64,000 bases of DNA from Candidatus Binatia bacterium. Its GTDB lineage: Bacteria > Desulfobacterota > Binatia > Bin18. The stretch covers positions 160,302 to 224,301 of the forward strand of contig JAJEFA010000002.1 of NCBI GenBank assembly GCA_022820725.1. Direction: 5' to 3'. Numbering within the stretch: the stretch's first letter is position 1; each line of letters starts with the position of its first letter. Both the position numbers and the translations under genes were made by a program. Below are positions 1 through 6,392 of this stretch, one piece after another. Under the pieces are notes generated by a model. It saw only the letters and a program-made list of their open reading frames with translations, was not told the DNA's origin and did not search any database.

Positions 1-493
1 CCACGGCCGGACGCACACCATTCGACAGGATGAGACCGTCAAGCGGTTCTTTGACCGACATAGACATGACGCTGACAATACGGCCCCAACGCTGCTTTTG
101 CATATAGGGTAGCGCTTTCCGAATCAGCCGGACGGTGCTGAGAAAATTAAGCGCAAAGGCCTGTTCCCAGGCAGCATCATCCATGTCTCCAAAGCCGCCC
201 AACGGCGGGCCGCCGGTATTCGGCACGAGGACGTGAACGGTGCCAAATTTTGCAACCGTCTCATCGACCAGCCTTTCTGCTGCTTCGGCTTGCGCGAGGT
301 CTCCGGCCACGGCGAGTATCTCAGCCCCTGTCTCGCTTTGCATCTCGCTCGCAGATTTTTCTAAGAGTTCCGGGTTACGGGCGCAGACGACAACTTTTGC
401 GCCTTCTTTGGCAAACGCCAGCGCAGTCGCCTGGCCAATGCCCTTGCTGGCACCACCGACAATGACAACTTTATCTTTGAGACCGAGATCCAT
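1..493 (-). CDS. SDR-family oxidoreductase, C-terminus beyond the window edge
   Basis: This is the N-terminal 164 residues of a short-chain dehydrogenase/reductase, of the kind annotated as 3-oxoacyl-ACP reductase. The Rossmann glycine motif GGASKGIG lies near residues 13-20, followed by NTGGPP (the NAG-type motif). The serine strand reads SVMSMSVKEP, and where the family normally has YxxxK this protein has SNGVR, so Tyr and Lys appear replaced by Ser and Arg. The start is the ATG at 491-493. The hydrolase gene at 535-1410 lies 41 nt upstream in the same direction and is probably cotranscribed. The fold is clear, the substrate unknown, and the altered active site makes ordinary ketoreductase activity doubtful. 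Confidence 0.85.
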   Translation of the reverse strand, partial: MDLGLKDKVVIVGGASKGIGQATALAFAKEGAKVVVCARNPELLEKSASEMQSETGAEILAVAGDLAQAEAAERLVDETVAKFGTVHVLVPNTGGPPLGGFGDMDDAAWEQAFALNFLSTVRLIRKALPYMQKQRWGRIVSVMSMSVKEPLDGLILSNGVRPAV

Positions 494-534
494 ATGTCTC
501 CCCTCGTTCGTTCTGGTCGCGTCTTTCGTGCGGC

Positions 535-1410
535 CTAGAGATAGCCCTTTTGCTCGTAAAATCCGCGGACCGCTGACTCAAAACCTTGCGGATTATCTCC
601 CATGACCGAATGACCAGCCTTGGGTACGAGGGCAAACTCAGAACCAGGGATCAGTTCCTGTAAGTCGCGGGCGCCATCCAGGGAAAAGACATCGCTCTCG
701 CCGCCCTTGACCACCAAGGTCGGACATCGGATTTTCTTGACCGCCGCAGACAGTTCTGCCTGCATCTGTTTGACATCAACCTTCCGGTGGCCGTCGCTGA
801 AATACGTATCGTATTTCCAGGTCCACTTGCCCTCTGGAGTCTCTTTGAGATTATACACCACCGTATATTTCCGAATGACTTCGAGCGGACGCCTTGGATT
901 AAAGCGATGAATCACCTCTGCCGCCTGATCCAGAGAGTCGAATTCACGGTAGTTTTTCATAAAATCACGAATATGCTTGACACCTTTAGGCTCTACCCGC
1001 GGACCGACATCAACGACGACCAGGGCTTCGACTTTGTCAGAGTATTTTGCGGTGAAGGCGAGCGAGTTTGCTCCTCCCATCGACATGCCGGTCAGAAAGA
1101 AACGATCCAGACCGAGCGCATCGGTGAAGGCATTGGCATCCTCGACCATGGTGGCGCGTGAATAATCCTTATCGGCCGCCCAGTCCGTATCCCCATGGCC
1201 ACGCTGATCAAAAGCCATCACATGAAAATGCTCGGACATGGCCGCAGCGAACAGATCCCAGGTATGACAGGTCTGCCCGACTCCATGCAGCAGGACTAAT
1301 GGCGACTTTTCCGGGCTACCCCAGTCGAGATAGTGAAATCGCAATCCGTTCGCCTGAACGTAGTGATCCGTGAACTGTTTCGCGTCCGGGGTTGATTCTT
1401 GAGCCGCCAT
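535..1410 (-). CDS. alpha/beta hydrolase
   Basis: A 291-residue alpha/beta-hydrolase-fold protein without a signal peptide, so probably cytoplasmic. The oxyanion-hole motif LLHGVGQ is near residue 40. The nucleophile elbow is GMSMGG (Ser near residue 110), the acid is probably the Asp in KGGESDVFS and the catalytic His is in AGHSVMGDNP near the C-terminus. FDQRGHGDTD is the usual strand-4 motif of the family. Haloalkane dehalogenases, epoxide hydrolases, C-C hydrolases and esterases share this layout, so the substrate cannot be named. It starts at the ATG 1408-1410 and is followed closely by the SDR gene, suggesting a two-gene catabolic or detoxification unit. Confidence 0.88.
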   Translation of the reverse strand: MAAQESTPDAKQFTDHYVQANGLRFHYLDWGSPEKSPLVLLHGVGQTCHTWDLFAAAMSEHFHVMAFDQRGHGDTDWAADKDYSRATMVEDANAFTDALGLDRFFLTGMSMGGANSLAFTAKYSDKVEALVVVDVGPRVEPKGVKHIRDFMKNYREFDSLDQAAEVIHRFNPRRPLEVIRKYTVVYNLKETPEGKWTWKYDTYFSDGHRKVDVKQMQAELSAAVKKIRCPTLVVKGGESDVFSLDGARDLQELIPGSEFALVPKAGHSVMGDNPQGFESAVRGFYEQKGYL

Positions 1411-1488
1411 GTATCGTCCTCCTTTTGCGCGCGTCCCCTGCGTTATTGCGGGGCCACAATAGAGGAAAATCTACGGAGGGGAAAGGTA

Positions 1489-2136
1489 TTAGAGCAGTGA
1501 CCGTACCACCTCGGGCGTGACTTCTCCGAGGTTGGATAAGACGAGAACTGCCTGACTAAAGTCATTGTTTCGAGTGTATACATTCGGTACGGCGATGCAG
1601 GCAATGCCAGCTCTGGCAGCCGCCGTGACACCACGATAGGTGTCCTCTACGACTACGCACCGCTCGCGAGCCAGCCCGAGCTTTTTGACTGCAGCTAAAA
1701 AGGCATCCGGCTCAGGTTTCGCTCGTTCATAATCCTGACGGGCGACCGTGTGATCGAAAAACCGGTCAAGGTCAAACCGCCGCAGGACGAAGTCTAAATG
1801 TTCACGGTTGCTATTGGTTGCGACAGTGAGCCCAAAATGATCGGACAACCGTGTCAGGGCTTCCTGCACATAAGGCATCAACGTCGCTTCCGTTTTTAAT
1901 AACCGAAGAAAAATAGGCGAACGCAACTGGCGCAAGGTGGCTGGTGCGACCGGCAAATTGTACTTTTCTACGATATATTCGGGTCCGATCCCCTGAGCGA
2001 TCCAGTACTCTTCATATTCTCGCTGTGTCACGGTGACGCCATACGGCTTGAGCACTTCGCTATACGCGCGGTAGTACAACCCCTCAGAGTCAATGAGAAC
2101 CCCGTCCAAATCGAAGATTATGCCAGCATCTGCCAT
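1489..2136 (-). CDS. HAD-superfamily hydrolase, beta-phosphoglucomutase-like
   Basis: A 215-residue haloacid-dehalogenase-fold phosphohydrolase. Motif I is FDLDGVLIDSEG (nucleophile Asp near residue 9), followed by a helical cap region. Motif II is the Asn/Ser-containing ATNSNREH, motif III the Lys in KPEPDAF and motif IV VVEDTYRG. This combination is typical of the beta-phosphoglucomutase / phosphoglycolate phosphatase-like subfamily acting on small sugar phosphates. The substrate cannot be inferred. The gene runs divergently from the repeat-led gene at 2267, and its start lies 62 nt from the left edge of that repeat. Confidence 0.87.
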   Translation of the reverse strand: MADAGIIFDLDGVLIDSEGLYYRAYSEVLKPYGVTVTQREYEEYWIAQGIGPEYIVEKYNLPVAPATLRQLRSPIFLRLLKTEATLMPYVQEALTRLSDHFGLTVATNSNREHLDFVLRRFDLDRFFDHTVARQDYERAKPEPDAFLAAVKKLGLARERCVVVEDTYRGVTAAARAGIACIAVPNVYTRNNDFSQAVLVLSNLGEVTPEVVRSLL

Positions 2137-2163
2137 CCCTCACTCACTTTCTCCAACTCATAA

Positions 2164-2192
2164 TTCATTCGTTTTCCGTTTTGTAGTATACT
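2164..2192 (+). promoter_or_regulatory. candidate sigma70 promoter ahead of repeat copy A
   Basis: TTCATT at 2164-2169 and TATACT at 2187-2192 are separated by 17 nt. The -10 is a good match and the -35 a weak one. The predicted transcription start falls at about 2199-2200, which is the first base shared by the two repeat copies. A second TATAAG-like hexamer lies inside the repeat at 2200-2205. This is inference only. Confidence 0.25.
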
Positions 2193-2198
2193 CTTTGG

Positions 2199-2312
2199 CT
2201 ATAAGCATTCAGTATTGATACTGAATGGTAATTGATATGCCGAATGGCATAAAGGAAAACAATGCTATGCAGCATAGAGCATTACCGCTCAGAAGAAATT
2301 CTGAGCGCTCCC
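2199..2312 (+). repeat. hairpin-rich 114-bp direct repeat, copy A
   Basis: This copy differs from copy B (5168-5281) at 3 of 114 positions. As RNA it can form four consecutive hairpins. H1 is CATTCAGTA / TACTGAATG around a TTGA loop (2206-2227). H2 is TATGCC / GGCATA around GAAT (2236-2251). H3 is an imperfect stem over 2261-2283. H4 is a perfect 9-bp stem CGCTCAGAA / TTCTGAGCG closed by a GAAA tetraloop (2286-2307). The single-stranded gap between H2 and H3 holds the Shine-Dalgarno-like AAGGAA (2252-2257), and H3 contains the start codons. There are no terminal inverted repeats and no obvious target duplication. It could be a RPE/REP-like palindromic element or a structured regulatory leader. 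Confidence 0.85.
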
Positions 2313-2315
2313 TGA
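2262..2315 (+). other. possible 17-codon leader peptide frame in repeat copy A
   Basis: The ATG at 2262 lies 5 nt after AAGGA, a better Shine-Dalgarno spacing than the in-frame ATG at 2267. It opens MLCSIEHYRSEEILSAP and stops at TGA 2313-2315, one base past the repeat. Copy B encodes the same 17 residues. Both base differences between the copies inside this frame are synonymous (ATT/ATC Ile and AGC/AGT Ser), but they change two residues in the frame of the downstream gene. Translation is unproven; two substitutions are little evidence. Confidence 0.25.
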
Positions 2316-2539
2316 AAGCGGACCAAGACGATCCGTCCGCGGCCTGGGTTGAGATATTTCAGGAACTGGGCTTTCCAGCCTACCCTGTTCGGGTCGAGGG
2401 GGACATGGTCTGTATTATGGCCCCAGCAGCGGATTGTCCGCGTTTACTCGAAGAGGCAATCCGTGAGCCGCTGATTCAACATGGCAAAGCCTTAGGCTAT
2501 CGGTTTATTACACTCGATATTGGGCACTTCGTGGAATAA
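2267..2539 (+). CDS. small protein resembling the isolated C-terminal tail of LarE
   Basis: A 90-residue protein (104 if the ATG at 2225 is used), predicted soluble. The first ~15 residues are encoded by the repeat. The rest (GFPAYPVRVEGDMVCI, then DCPRLLEEAIREPLI, then GKALGYRFITLDI) follows by eye the pattern of the C-terminal tail of the sulfur transferase LarE: GF..VRV..GD, D...LL, RE.I, ALGF.YVTLDL.GY. The ATP-pyrophosphatase domain of LarE is absent. No other start codon lies between the repeat and the conserved part, so the start must be inside the repeat; ATG 2267 is the one nearest the AAGGAA. Function unknown: it may be a stand-alone accessory domain or the remnant of a deleted larE. 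The homology comes from remembered motifs and needs profile confirmation. Confidence 0.55.
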   Translation: MQHRALPLRRNSERSLKADQDDPSAAWVEIFQELGFPAYPVRVEGDMVCIMAPAADCPRLLEEAIREPLIQHGKALGYRFITLDIGHFVE

Positions 2540-2551
2540 CGGGGACCTCGT

Positions 2552-2926
2552 TTACTTCTTATCGAGGTTCGTCCGGGCCTGCTCCCAGTCCTGGCCGTTG
2601 AAGAGCTCGATTTCCAGCTCTTCCAGATTCACGTCATCCACACAGCGCATATTCACATCGATCATATTGGGGTGTGAACGCGGAATATAGTACGAGGAGA
2701 TCCCACACACAGGGCAAAAATAATGCTTGGCCGTCTTGGTATGAAATTCATACAGGCTAAGAGCGTCTGGAGAAGACAGCAATCGAAACTGCTCAGGCTC
2801 GACGATCCAGTGCAAAAAGCCCTTCTTCCTACAGATTGAGCAATTACAGTCCAGTACCCGGTTAATCTGACCGGAGACCTTAAATCGGACACGCCCGCAA
2901 TGACAACCGCCCGTGTAGGTTGGCAT
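2552..2926 (-). CDS. GFA / CENP-V-fold zinc protein
   Basis: A 124-residue protein with the cysteine pattern of the glutathione-dependent formaldehyde-activating (GFA) family: TGGCHCGRVRF near the N-terminus, DCNCSICRKKG near residues 27-37 and FCPVCGISSYY near residues 70-80. These bind the structural and catalytic zinc ions. GFA itself catalyses formation of S-hydroxymethylglutathione, but most members have unknown thiol-adduct substrates. The length is normal. The start ATG at 2924-2926 is preceded by GAGG 6 nt upstream. It runs tail-to-tail with the small gene at 2267-2539, 12 nt apart. Confidence 0.85.
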   Translation of the reverse strand: MPTYTGGCHCGRVRFKVSGQINRVLDCNCSICRKKGFLHWIVEPEQFRLLSSPDALSLYEFHTKTAKHYFCPVCGISSYYIPRSHPNMIDVNMRCVDDVNLEELEIELFNGQDWEQARTNLDKK

Positions 2927-3018
2927 ATTCGCCTCTCATTATCCTCGAAATTCTCCGCGGAAGACTCATACCTCCCCTGCATAGCAAGAAACAGGGAACC
3001 AGAGAAGCTGTCAGGCCC

Positions 3019-3048
3019 TTGACCCTTTGAGTCCCCAAGCGATATGAG
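3019..3048 (+). promoter_or_regulatory. promoter of tRNA-Pro
   Basis: TTGACC at 3019-3024 and TATGAG at 3043-3048 are separated by 18 nt. The predicted start is only a few bases before the mature tRNA at 3058, as is usual for monocistronic tRNA genes. Confidence 0.5.
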
Positions 3049-3057
3049 GGAGCAGAT

Positions 3058-3134
3058 CGGGGTGTGGCGCAGTCTGGTAGCGTACTCGCTTGGGGTGCGA
3101 GTGGTCGGCCGTTCAAATCGGCTCACCCCGACCA
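3058..3134 (+). tRNA. tRNA-Pro (anticodon GGG)
   Basis: A 77-nt cloverleaf. The acceptor stem is CGGGGTG / CACCCCG (3058-3064 with 3124-3130). The D-arm is of the GGCGCAGTCTGGTAGC type, and the anticodon stem CTCGC / GCGAG holds the loop TTGGGGT, giving anticodon GGG. The T-arm contains GTTCAAATC. A73 and the 3' CCA are encoded. The C1 start and D-arm are typical of bacterial tRNA-Pro. It decodes CCC/CCU. It stands alone, with a promoter upstream and a terminator downstream, and carries no sign of an integrated element. Confidence 0.96.
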
Positions 3135-3148
3135 TGTTGACTACGTGA

Positions 3149-3186
3149 GGAAAGGCGATCACACAGGTGGTCGCCTTTCCTTTTTT
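3149..3186 (+). terminator. Rho-independent terminator after tRNA-Pro
   Basis: A perfect 10-bp stem, GGAAAGGCGA (3149-3158) with TCGCCTTTCC (3171-3180), is followed by a run of six to eight T ending at 3186. It separates the tRNA transcript from surE, whose ATG is 25 nt further on. Confidence 0.85.
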
Positions 3187-3210
3187 CCGGCTTTCTGGTG
3201 GAATATCACT

Positions 3211-3975
3211 ATGGTGATTCTGGTGTCGAACGACGACGGTATCCAGTCAGAAGGCCTCCGTTGCCTCGAAGAGGCACTCATGAACGTTGGTGAGGTCTAT
3301 ACCGTTGCTCCCGACAAAGAGCAAAGTGCGGTCAGTCATTCTCTGACCCTCCATCGACCCTTGCGGATCGAAGAGGTCGCCCCACACCGCTTTGCCGTCA
3401 ACGGCACCCCAACCGATTGCATCAATATTGCCGTCAAAGGGTTCTTACCCGTTCGGCCTGACCTCGTGGTTTCAGGTATCAATAAAGGGCCGAATATGGG
3501 AGACGATATTACGTATTCGGGCACGGTTGCCGCAGCACTGGAAGGAGCTCTTTTAGGCATTCCGGCCATTGCCGTTTCGCTGGTAACATTTACAGCCCCA
3601 TACCATTTCCAAGCGGCCGCCGAGTTCTCGGCTATGCTGGCAACAGAAATCCAGACCCCTCGTTTTCCAGCGGACAGCCTGCTGAACGTCAACGTGCCGA
3701 ACCTGCCGCGAGACCAGATCAGAGGCTATCGTTTTACCCGCCAAGGCAAGCGGCATTACGGCGAGAATATTGACGTGCGTACGGACCCGAGAGGCAGAAA
3801 ATACTACTGGATCGGCGGTGACGACCTCGGCTTCGATCCCATTGAGGGCTCGGACTGTGTCGCCATCCACGACAGCTATATTTCAGTCACCCCCTTACGC
3901 GCGGACCTCACCCACCAGAGTGCCCTCAAAGTCCTTCAGGATGTCCGGCTGCCCTGGCTTCAGGAAACGGATTAG
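3211..3975 (+). CDS. surE: 5'-nucleotidase / survival protein SurE
   Basis: A 254-residue SurE-family metal-dependent phosphatase that dephosphorylates nucleoside 5'/3'-monophosphates (and often short polyphosphate). The N-terminus MVILVSNDDG carries the metal-binding Asp pair, AVSHSLTLHRPLR follows near residue 40, and NGTPTDC and SGINKGPNMGDDITYSGTV form the metal and phosphate site. The ATG at 3211 matches the usual SurE N-terminus. An in-frame upstream extension would read through the tRNA and terminator and is rejected. The next gene begins 10 nt after the stop, so surE heads the desulfurase-mnmA-mtaB group. Confidence 0.95.
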   Translation: MVILVSNDDGIQSEGLRCLEEALMNVGEVYTVAPDKEQSAVSHSLTLHRPLRIEEVAPHRFAVNGTPTDCINIAVKGFLPVRPDLVVSGINKGPNMGDDITYSGTVAAALEGALLGIPAIAVSLVTFTAPYHFQAAAEFSAMLATEIQTPRFPADSLLNVNVPNLPRDQIRGYRFTRQGKRHYGENIDVRTDPRGRKYYWIGGDDLGFDPIEGSDCVAIHDSYISVTPLRADLTHQSALKVLQDVRLPWLQETD

Positions 3976-3985
3976 CCGACATTCC

Positions 3986-5146
3986 ATGCAACAGATCTAT
4001 CTTGACTATAATGCAACGACACCCATACGACCGGAAGTCGTAGAGGCCATGTTGCCCTATTTCTCAGGGACGTTCGGCAACCCGTCAAGCGTGCACTGGG
4101 CGGGTCGTCAAGCCAAGCAGGCCCTGGAAATGGCGCGCGATCAAGTGGCGGAGCTGATTGGAGCCAGATCTTCGGAAATACTGTTTACCAGCGGTGGGAC
4201 AGAGAGTAATAATCTGGCCCTACATGGGGTGCTCAAGCCTCGGAGAGCAACCCCCTTTCGTGTCGTGACCACGCCCATCGAACACTCGTCTGTCCTGAAA
4301 ACAGTCAAAGCCCTCGGTACCGATGTCACGTCTGTTGAGATGGTAACGCTCGCGGTAAATGGCCAGGGACGCGTCAGTCCGAGCGCCCTTGAAGCTGCCC
4401 TGACCCCGGACACCGCCCTCGTGAGTATCGGCCTTGCCAATCACGAGATTGGTACCCTCCAGCCTATCCGGGAGTTGAGCCCCATGATTCGCGAACGCGC
4501 TATTCCGTTCCATGTGGATGCGGTCCAGGCGGCGGGAAAAATCTCCGTTGATGTGAACCAACTCGGGGTCGATATCCTATCTCTGTCCGCGCATAAAATT
4601 TATGGCCCCAAAGGGATTGGGGCGCTATATGTACGGCAGGGGACAACGTTGTCTGCGGTTTTTCACGGTGGTCCTCAGGAGCGGGGAAAACGGCCCGGCA
4701 CGGAGAATGTGGCTGCCGCCGTCGGCTTTGGCTGCGCGGCTCAACTCTGCGCCCAAGATATTGAATCGACGCACCCGTGTCTGATACATCTCATAACTCG
4801 CCTGTGGGACGGCATACAGCAGCATATCCCGGATGTCGTCCGGCATACGCCAACGCAGGCCTGCTTACCGAATACCCTGAATGTCGGCTTTGCAGGAGCC
4901 TCGGGCGAAGGCTTAATGATGGGTCTTGACCTTGCCGGCGTTGCCGTTTCCACCGGCTCTGCGTGTGCGGCCGGGTCGGTTGAACCGTCGCATGTACTCC
5001 TGGCTGTAGGCTGCGACGAAGCCGGAGCCAAGAGCGCGATTCGGTTCAGTGCGGGCAGAGAGACGACTGAAGAAGACATCGAAGCGGTGATACGGATACT
5101 GCCCGGCATTGTAGAACGAGTCCGAAAGGCAGGTCGGAGCGGGTGA
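3986..5146 (+). CDS. cysteine desulfurase (NifS/IscS type)
   Basis: A 386-residue PLP enzyme that takes sulfur from cysteine as an enzyme-bound persulfide. Visible features are LDYNATTP at residues 6-13, the stacking His100 in PIEHSS, HVDAVQA (Asp178 region), the PLP lysine K204 in SAHKIYG and the catalytic Cys327 in STGSACAAGS. The loop around Cys327 is the group I (NifS/IscS) type. The start at 3986 gives the canonical MQQIYLDYNATTP N-terminus. The next intact gene downstream is mnmA, which needs persulfide sulfur, so a main role in tRNA 2-thiouridine formation is likely; Fe-S assembly is also possible. Whether it is iscS or nifS in name cannot be told from this window. Confidence 0.93.
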   Translation: MQQIYLDYNATTPIRPEVVEAMLPYFSGTFGNPSSVHWAGRQAKQALEMARDQVAELIGARSSEILFTSGGTESNNLALHGVLKPRRATPFRVVTTPIEHSSVLKTVKALGTDVTSVEMVTLAVNGQGRVSPSALEAALTPDTALVSIGLANHEIGTLQPIRELSPMIRERAIPFHVDAVQAAGKISVDVNQLGVDILSLSAHKIYGPKGIGALYVRQGTTLSAVFHGGPQERGKRPGTENVAAAVGFGCAAQLCAQDIESTHPCLIHLITRLWDGIQQHIPDVVRHTPTQACLPNTLNVGFAGASGEGLMMGLDLAGVAVSTGSACAAGSVEPSHVLLAVGCDEAGAKSAIRFSAGRETTEEDIEAVIRILPGIVERVRKAGRSG

Positions 5147-5167
5147 TAGAAATAGCCGCTCAATTCT

Positions 5168-5281
5168 CTATAAGCATTCAGTATTGATACTGAATGGTAA
5201 TTGATATGCCGAATGGCATGAAGGAAAACAATGCTATGCAGCATAGAGCATTACCGCTCAGAAGAAATCCTGAGTGCTCCC
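5168..5281 (+). repeat. hairpin-rich 114-bp direct repeat, copy B
   Basis: This copy is identical to copy A (2199-2312) except at three positions. It starts 22 nt after the desulfurase stop and ends inside the mnmA reading frame. H1 and H3 are unchanged and H2 loses its last pair. In H4 (CGCTCAGAA 5255-5263 with TCCTGAGTG 5268-5276) one substitution turns G-C into G-U and the other makes one A-C mismatch next to the GAAA loop. The Shine-Dalgarno-like AAGGAA is at 5221-5226. It lies within a cotranscribed gene group, so it would be an internal leader there. Confidence 0.85.
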
Positions 5282-5326
5282 CCAACCTTCAAGAGAACCA
5301 CGGCACCCGCGTCCTTGCAGCGCTGA
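5231..5326 (+). other. possible overlapping leader frame in repeat copy B
   Basis: The ATG at 5231 (AAGGA spaced 5 nt) opens a 31-codon frame whose first 17 residues equal those of copy A. It ends at TGA 5324-5326, inside the region encoding the MnmA PP-loop. If used, it competes with the mnmA start at 5236. Only the sequence arrangement supports it. Confidence 0.2.
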
Positions 5327-6378
5327 GTGGCGGGGTGGATAGCGCGGTCGCAACGGCTCTGCTCGTCGAAGCCGGCTACGAGGTTATTGCGATTTCCATG
5401 TTGCTCGCCGGCTCGACCGAGGGCCATGTCGGCAGTTGTTGCTCTATTGATGATTTTCAGGATGCGCGCCGCGTCGCTGAGCAGCTCGGCATTCCGTATT
5501 ACGTCCTCAACCTGAAAGAAGCCTTTCAAACACGCGTCATCGATGTTTTTACACAGGAATATCAGCATGGTCGGACACCGAATCCCTGTCTGCTGTGCAA
5601 CCGTGATCTCAAGTTTGACCTGCTGTGGCAACGCGCACGCGAACTCGACGCCACGTATGTGGCTACCGGCCATTATGCCCGGATAGGTTGGGATGAAGCG
5701 ACCCGGACGGCTCACCTCCTACGCGGGGTCGATCCGTATAAGGATCAATCGTACTTCCTCTTTACCCTCAATCAGGCTCAACTCAAACGCACCCTCTTTC
5801 CGGTTGGCCACCTGACCAAAGAGCAGGTCCGGACCAAGGCCCACGCGCTGGACTTGCGCGTGGCCGAGAAGCCGGAGAGCCAGGATATCTGTTTTGTTCC
5901 AGATGGGAATTATGCCCGCTTTCTCGAACGGCGAATAGCCTCCGATCGTGTGATATCAGGAGAAATTGTCGATCAGGCGGGGCAGGTTTTAGGTTCGCAT
6001 GCTGGCATCCATCGCTTTACGATCGGCCAGCGGCGGGGCCTGGGGCTCGGCGGATTGACTCAGCCTCATTATGTCACCCATATTGATCCTGCATCCGGCC
6101 GCGTGACCGTTGGCACACAGGAGCAACTCAAGCGGCACGGCCTACGGGCCAAAGACGTCAATTGGGTATCGGGCGATCAACCGGACTCCGTTCAGGTTGC
6201 GGCCAAAATTCGCTATCGTCAGGATCCCATTGCCGCAACGGTCAGCGTCACCACTTCCACCACCGCAGAGGTGTGGTTTCAGGAGGCTTCTCCAGCGATC
6301 ACACCGGGACAGGCGGTTGTGTTTTATGACGGAGACCTCGTGCTAGGCGGGGGCTGGATTGAGGGCCCTCTCCCGTAA
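5236..6378 (+). CDS. mnmA: tRNA-specific 2-thiouridylase MnmA
   Basis: The enzyme adenylates U34 of Lys, Glu and Gln tRNAs and inserts sulfur to give 2-thiouridine. From the ATG at 5236 it is 380 residues. The PP-loop SGGVDS is at 31-36. The catalytic cysteines are C118 in TPNPCLLCN and C219 in SQDICFVPDG, with DQSYFLF and TIGQRRGLG as further family motifs. The C-terminal beta-barrel is complete. The first ~15 residues come from repeat copy B, and the conserved TRVLAALSGGVDS begins eight codons after it. There is no other ATG, GTG or TTG in frame after the repeat, so the start must be in it (5236 favoured; 5218, 5206 and 5194 have no ribosome-binding site). The upstream desulfurase is its likely sulfur source. 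Confidence 0.95.
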   Translation: MQHRALPLRRNPECSPNLQENHGTRVLAALSGGVDSAVATALLVEAGYEVIAISMLLAGSTEGHVGSCCSIDDFQDARRVAEQLGIPYYVLNLKEAFQTRVIDVFTQEYQHGRTPNPCLLCNRDLKFDLLWQRARELDATYVATGHYARIGWDEATRTAHLLRGVDPYKDQSYFLFTLNQAQLKRTLFPVGHLTKEQVRTKAHALDLRVAEKPESQDICFVPDGNYARFLERRIASDRVISGEIVDQAGQVLGSHAGIHRFTIGQRRGLGLGGLTQPHYVTHIDPASGRVTVGTQEQLKRHGLRAKDVNWVSGDQPDSVQVAAKIRYRQDPIAATVSVTTSTTAEVWFQEASPAITPGQAVVFYDGDLVLGGGWIEGPLP

Positions 6379-6392
6379 AGGACGTTGTATTC

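Noticed and set aside
3058..3134. tRNA-Pro as an integration site
   Set aside because: No integrase, no duplicated 3' tRNA end and no mobile genes are present on either side.
3064..3210. In-frame 49-codon N-terminal extension of SurE
   Set aside because: It runs through the tRNA-Pro gene and its terminator, and the canonical SurE start is the ATG at 3211.
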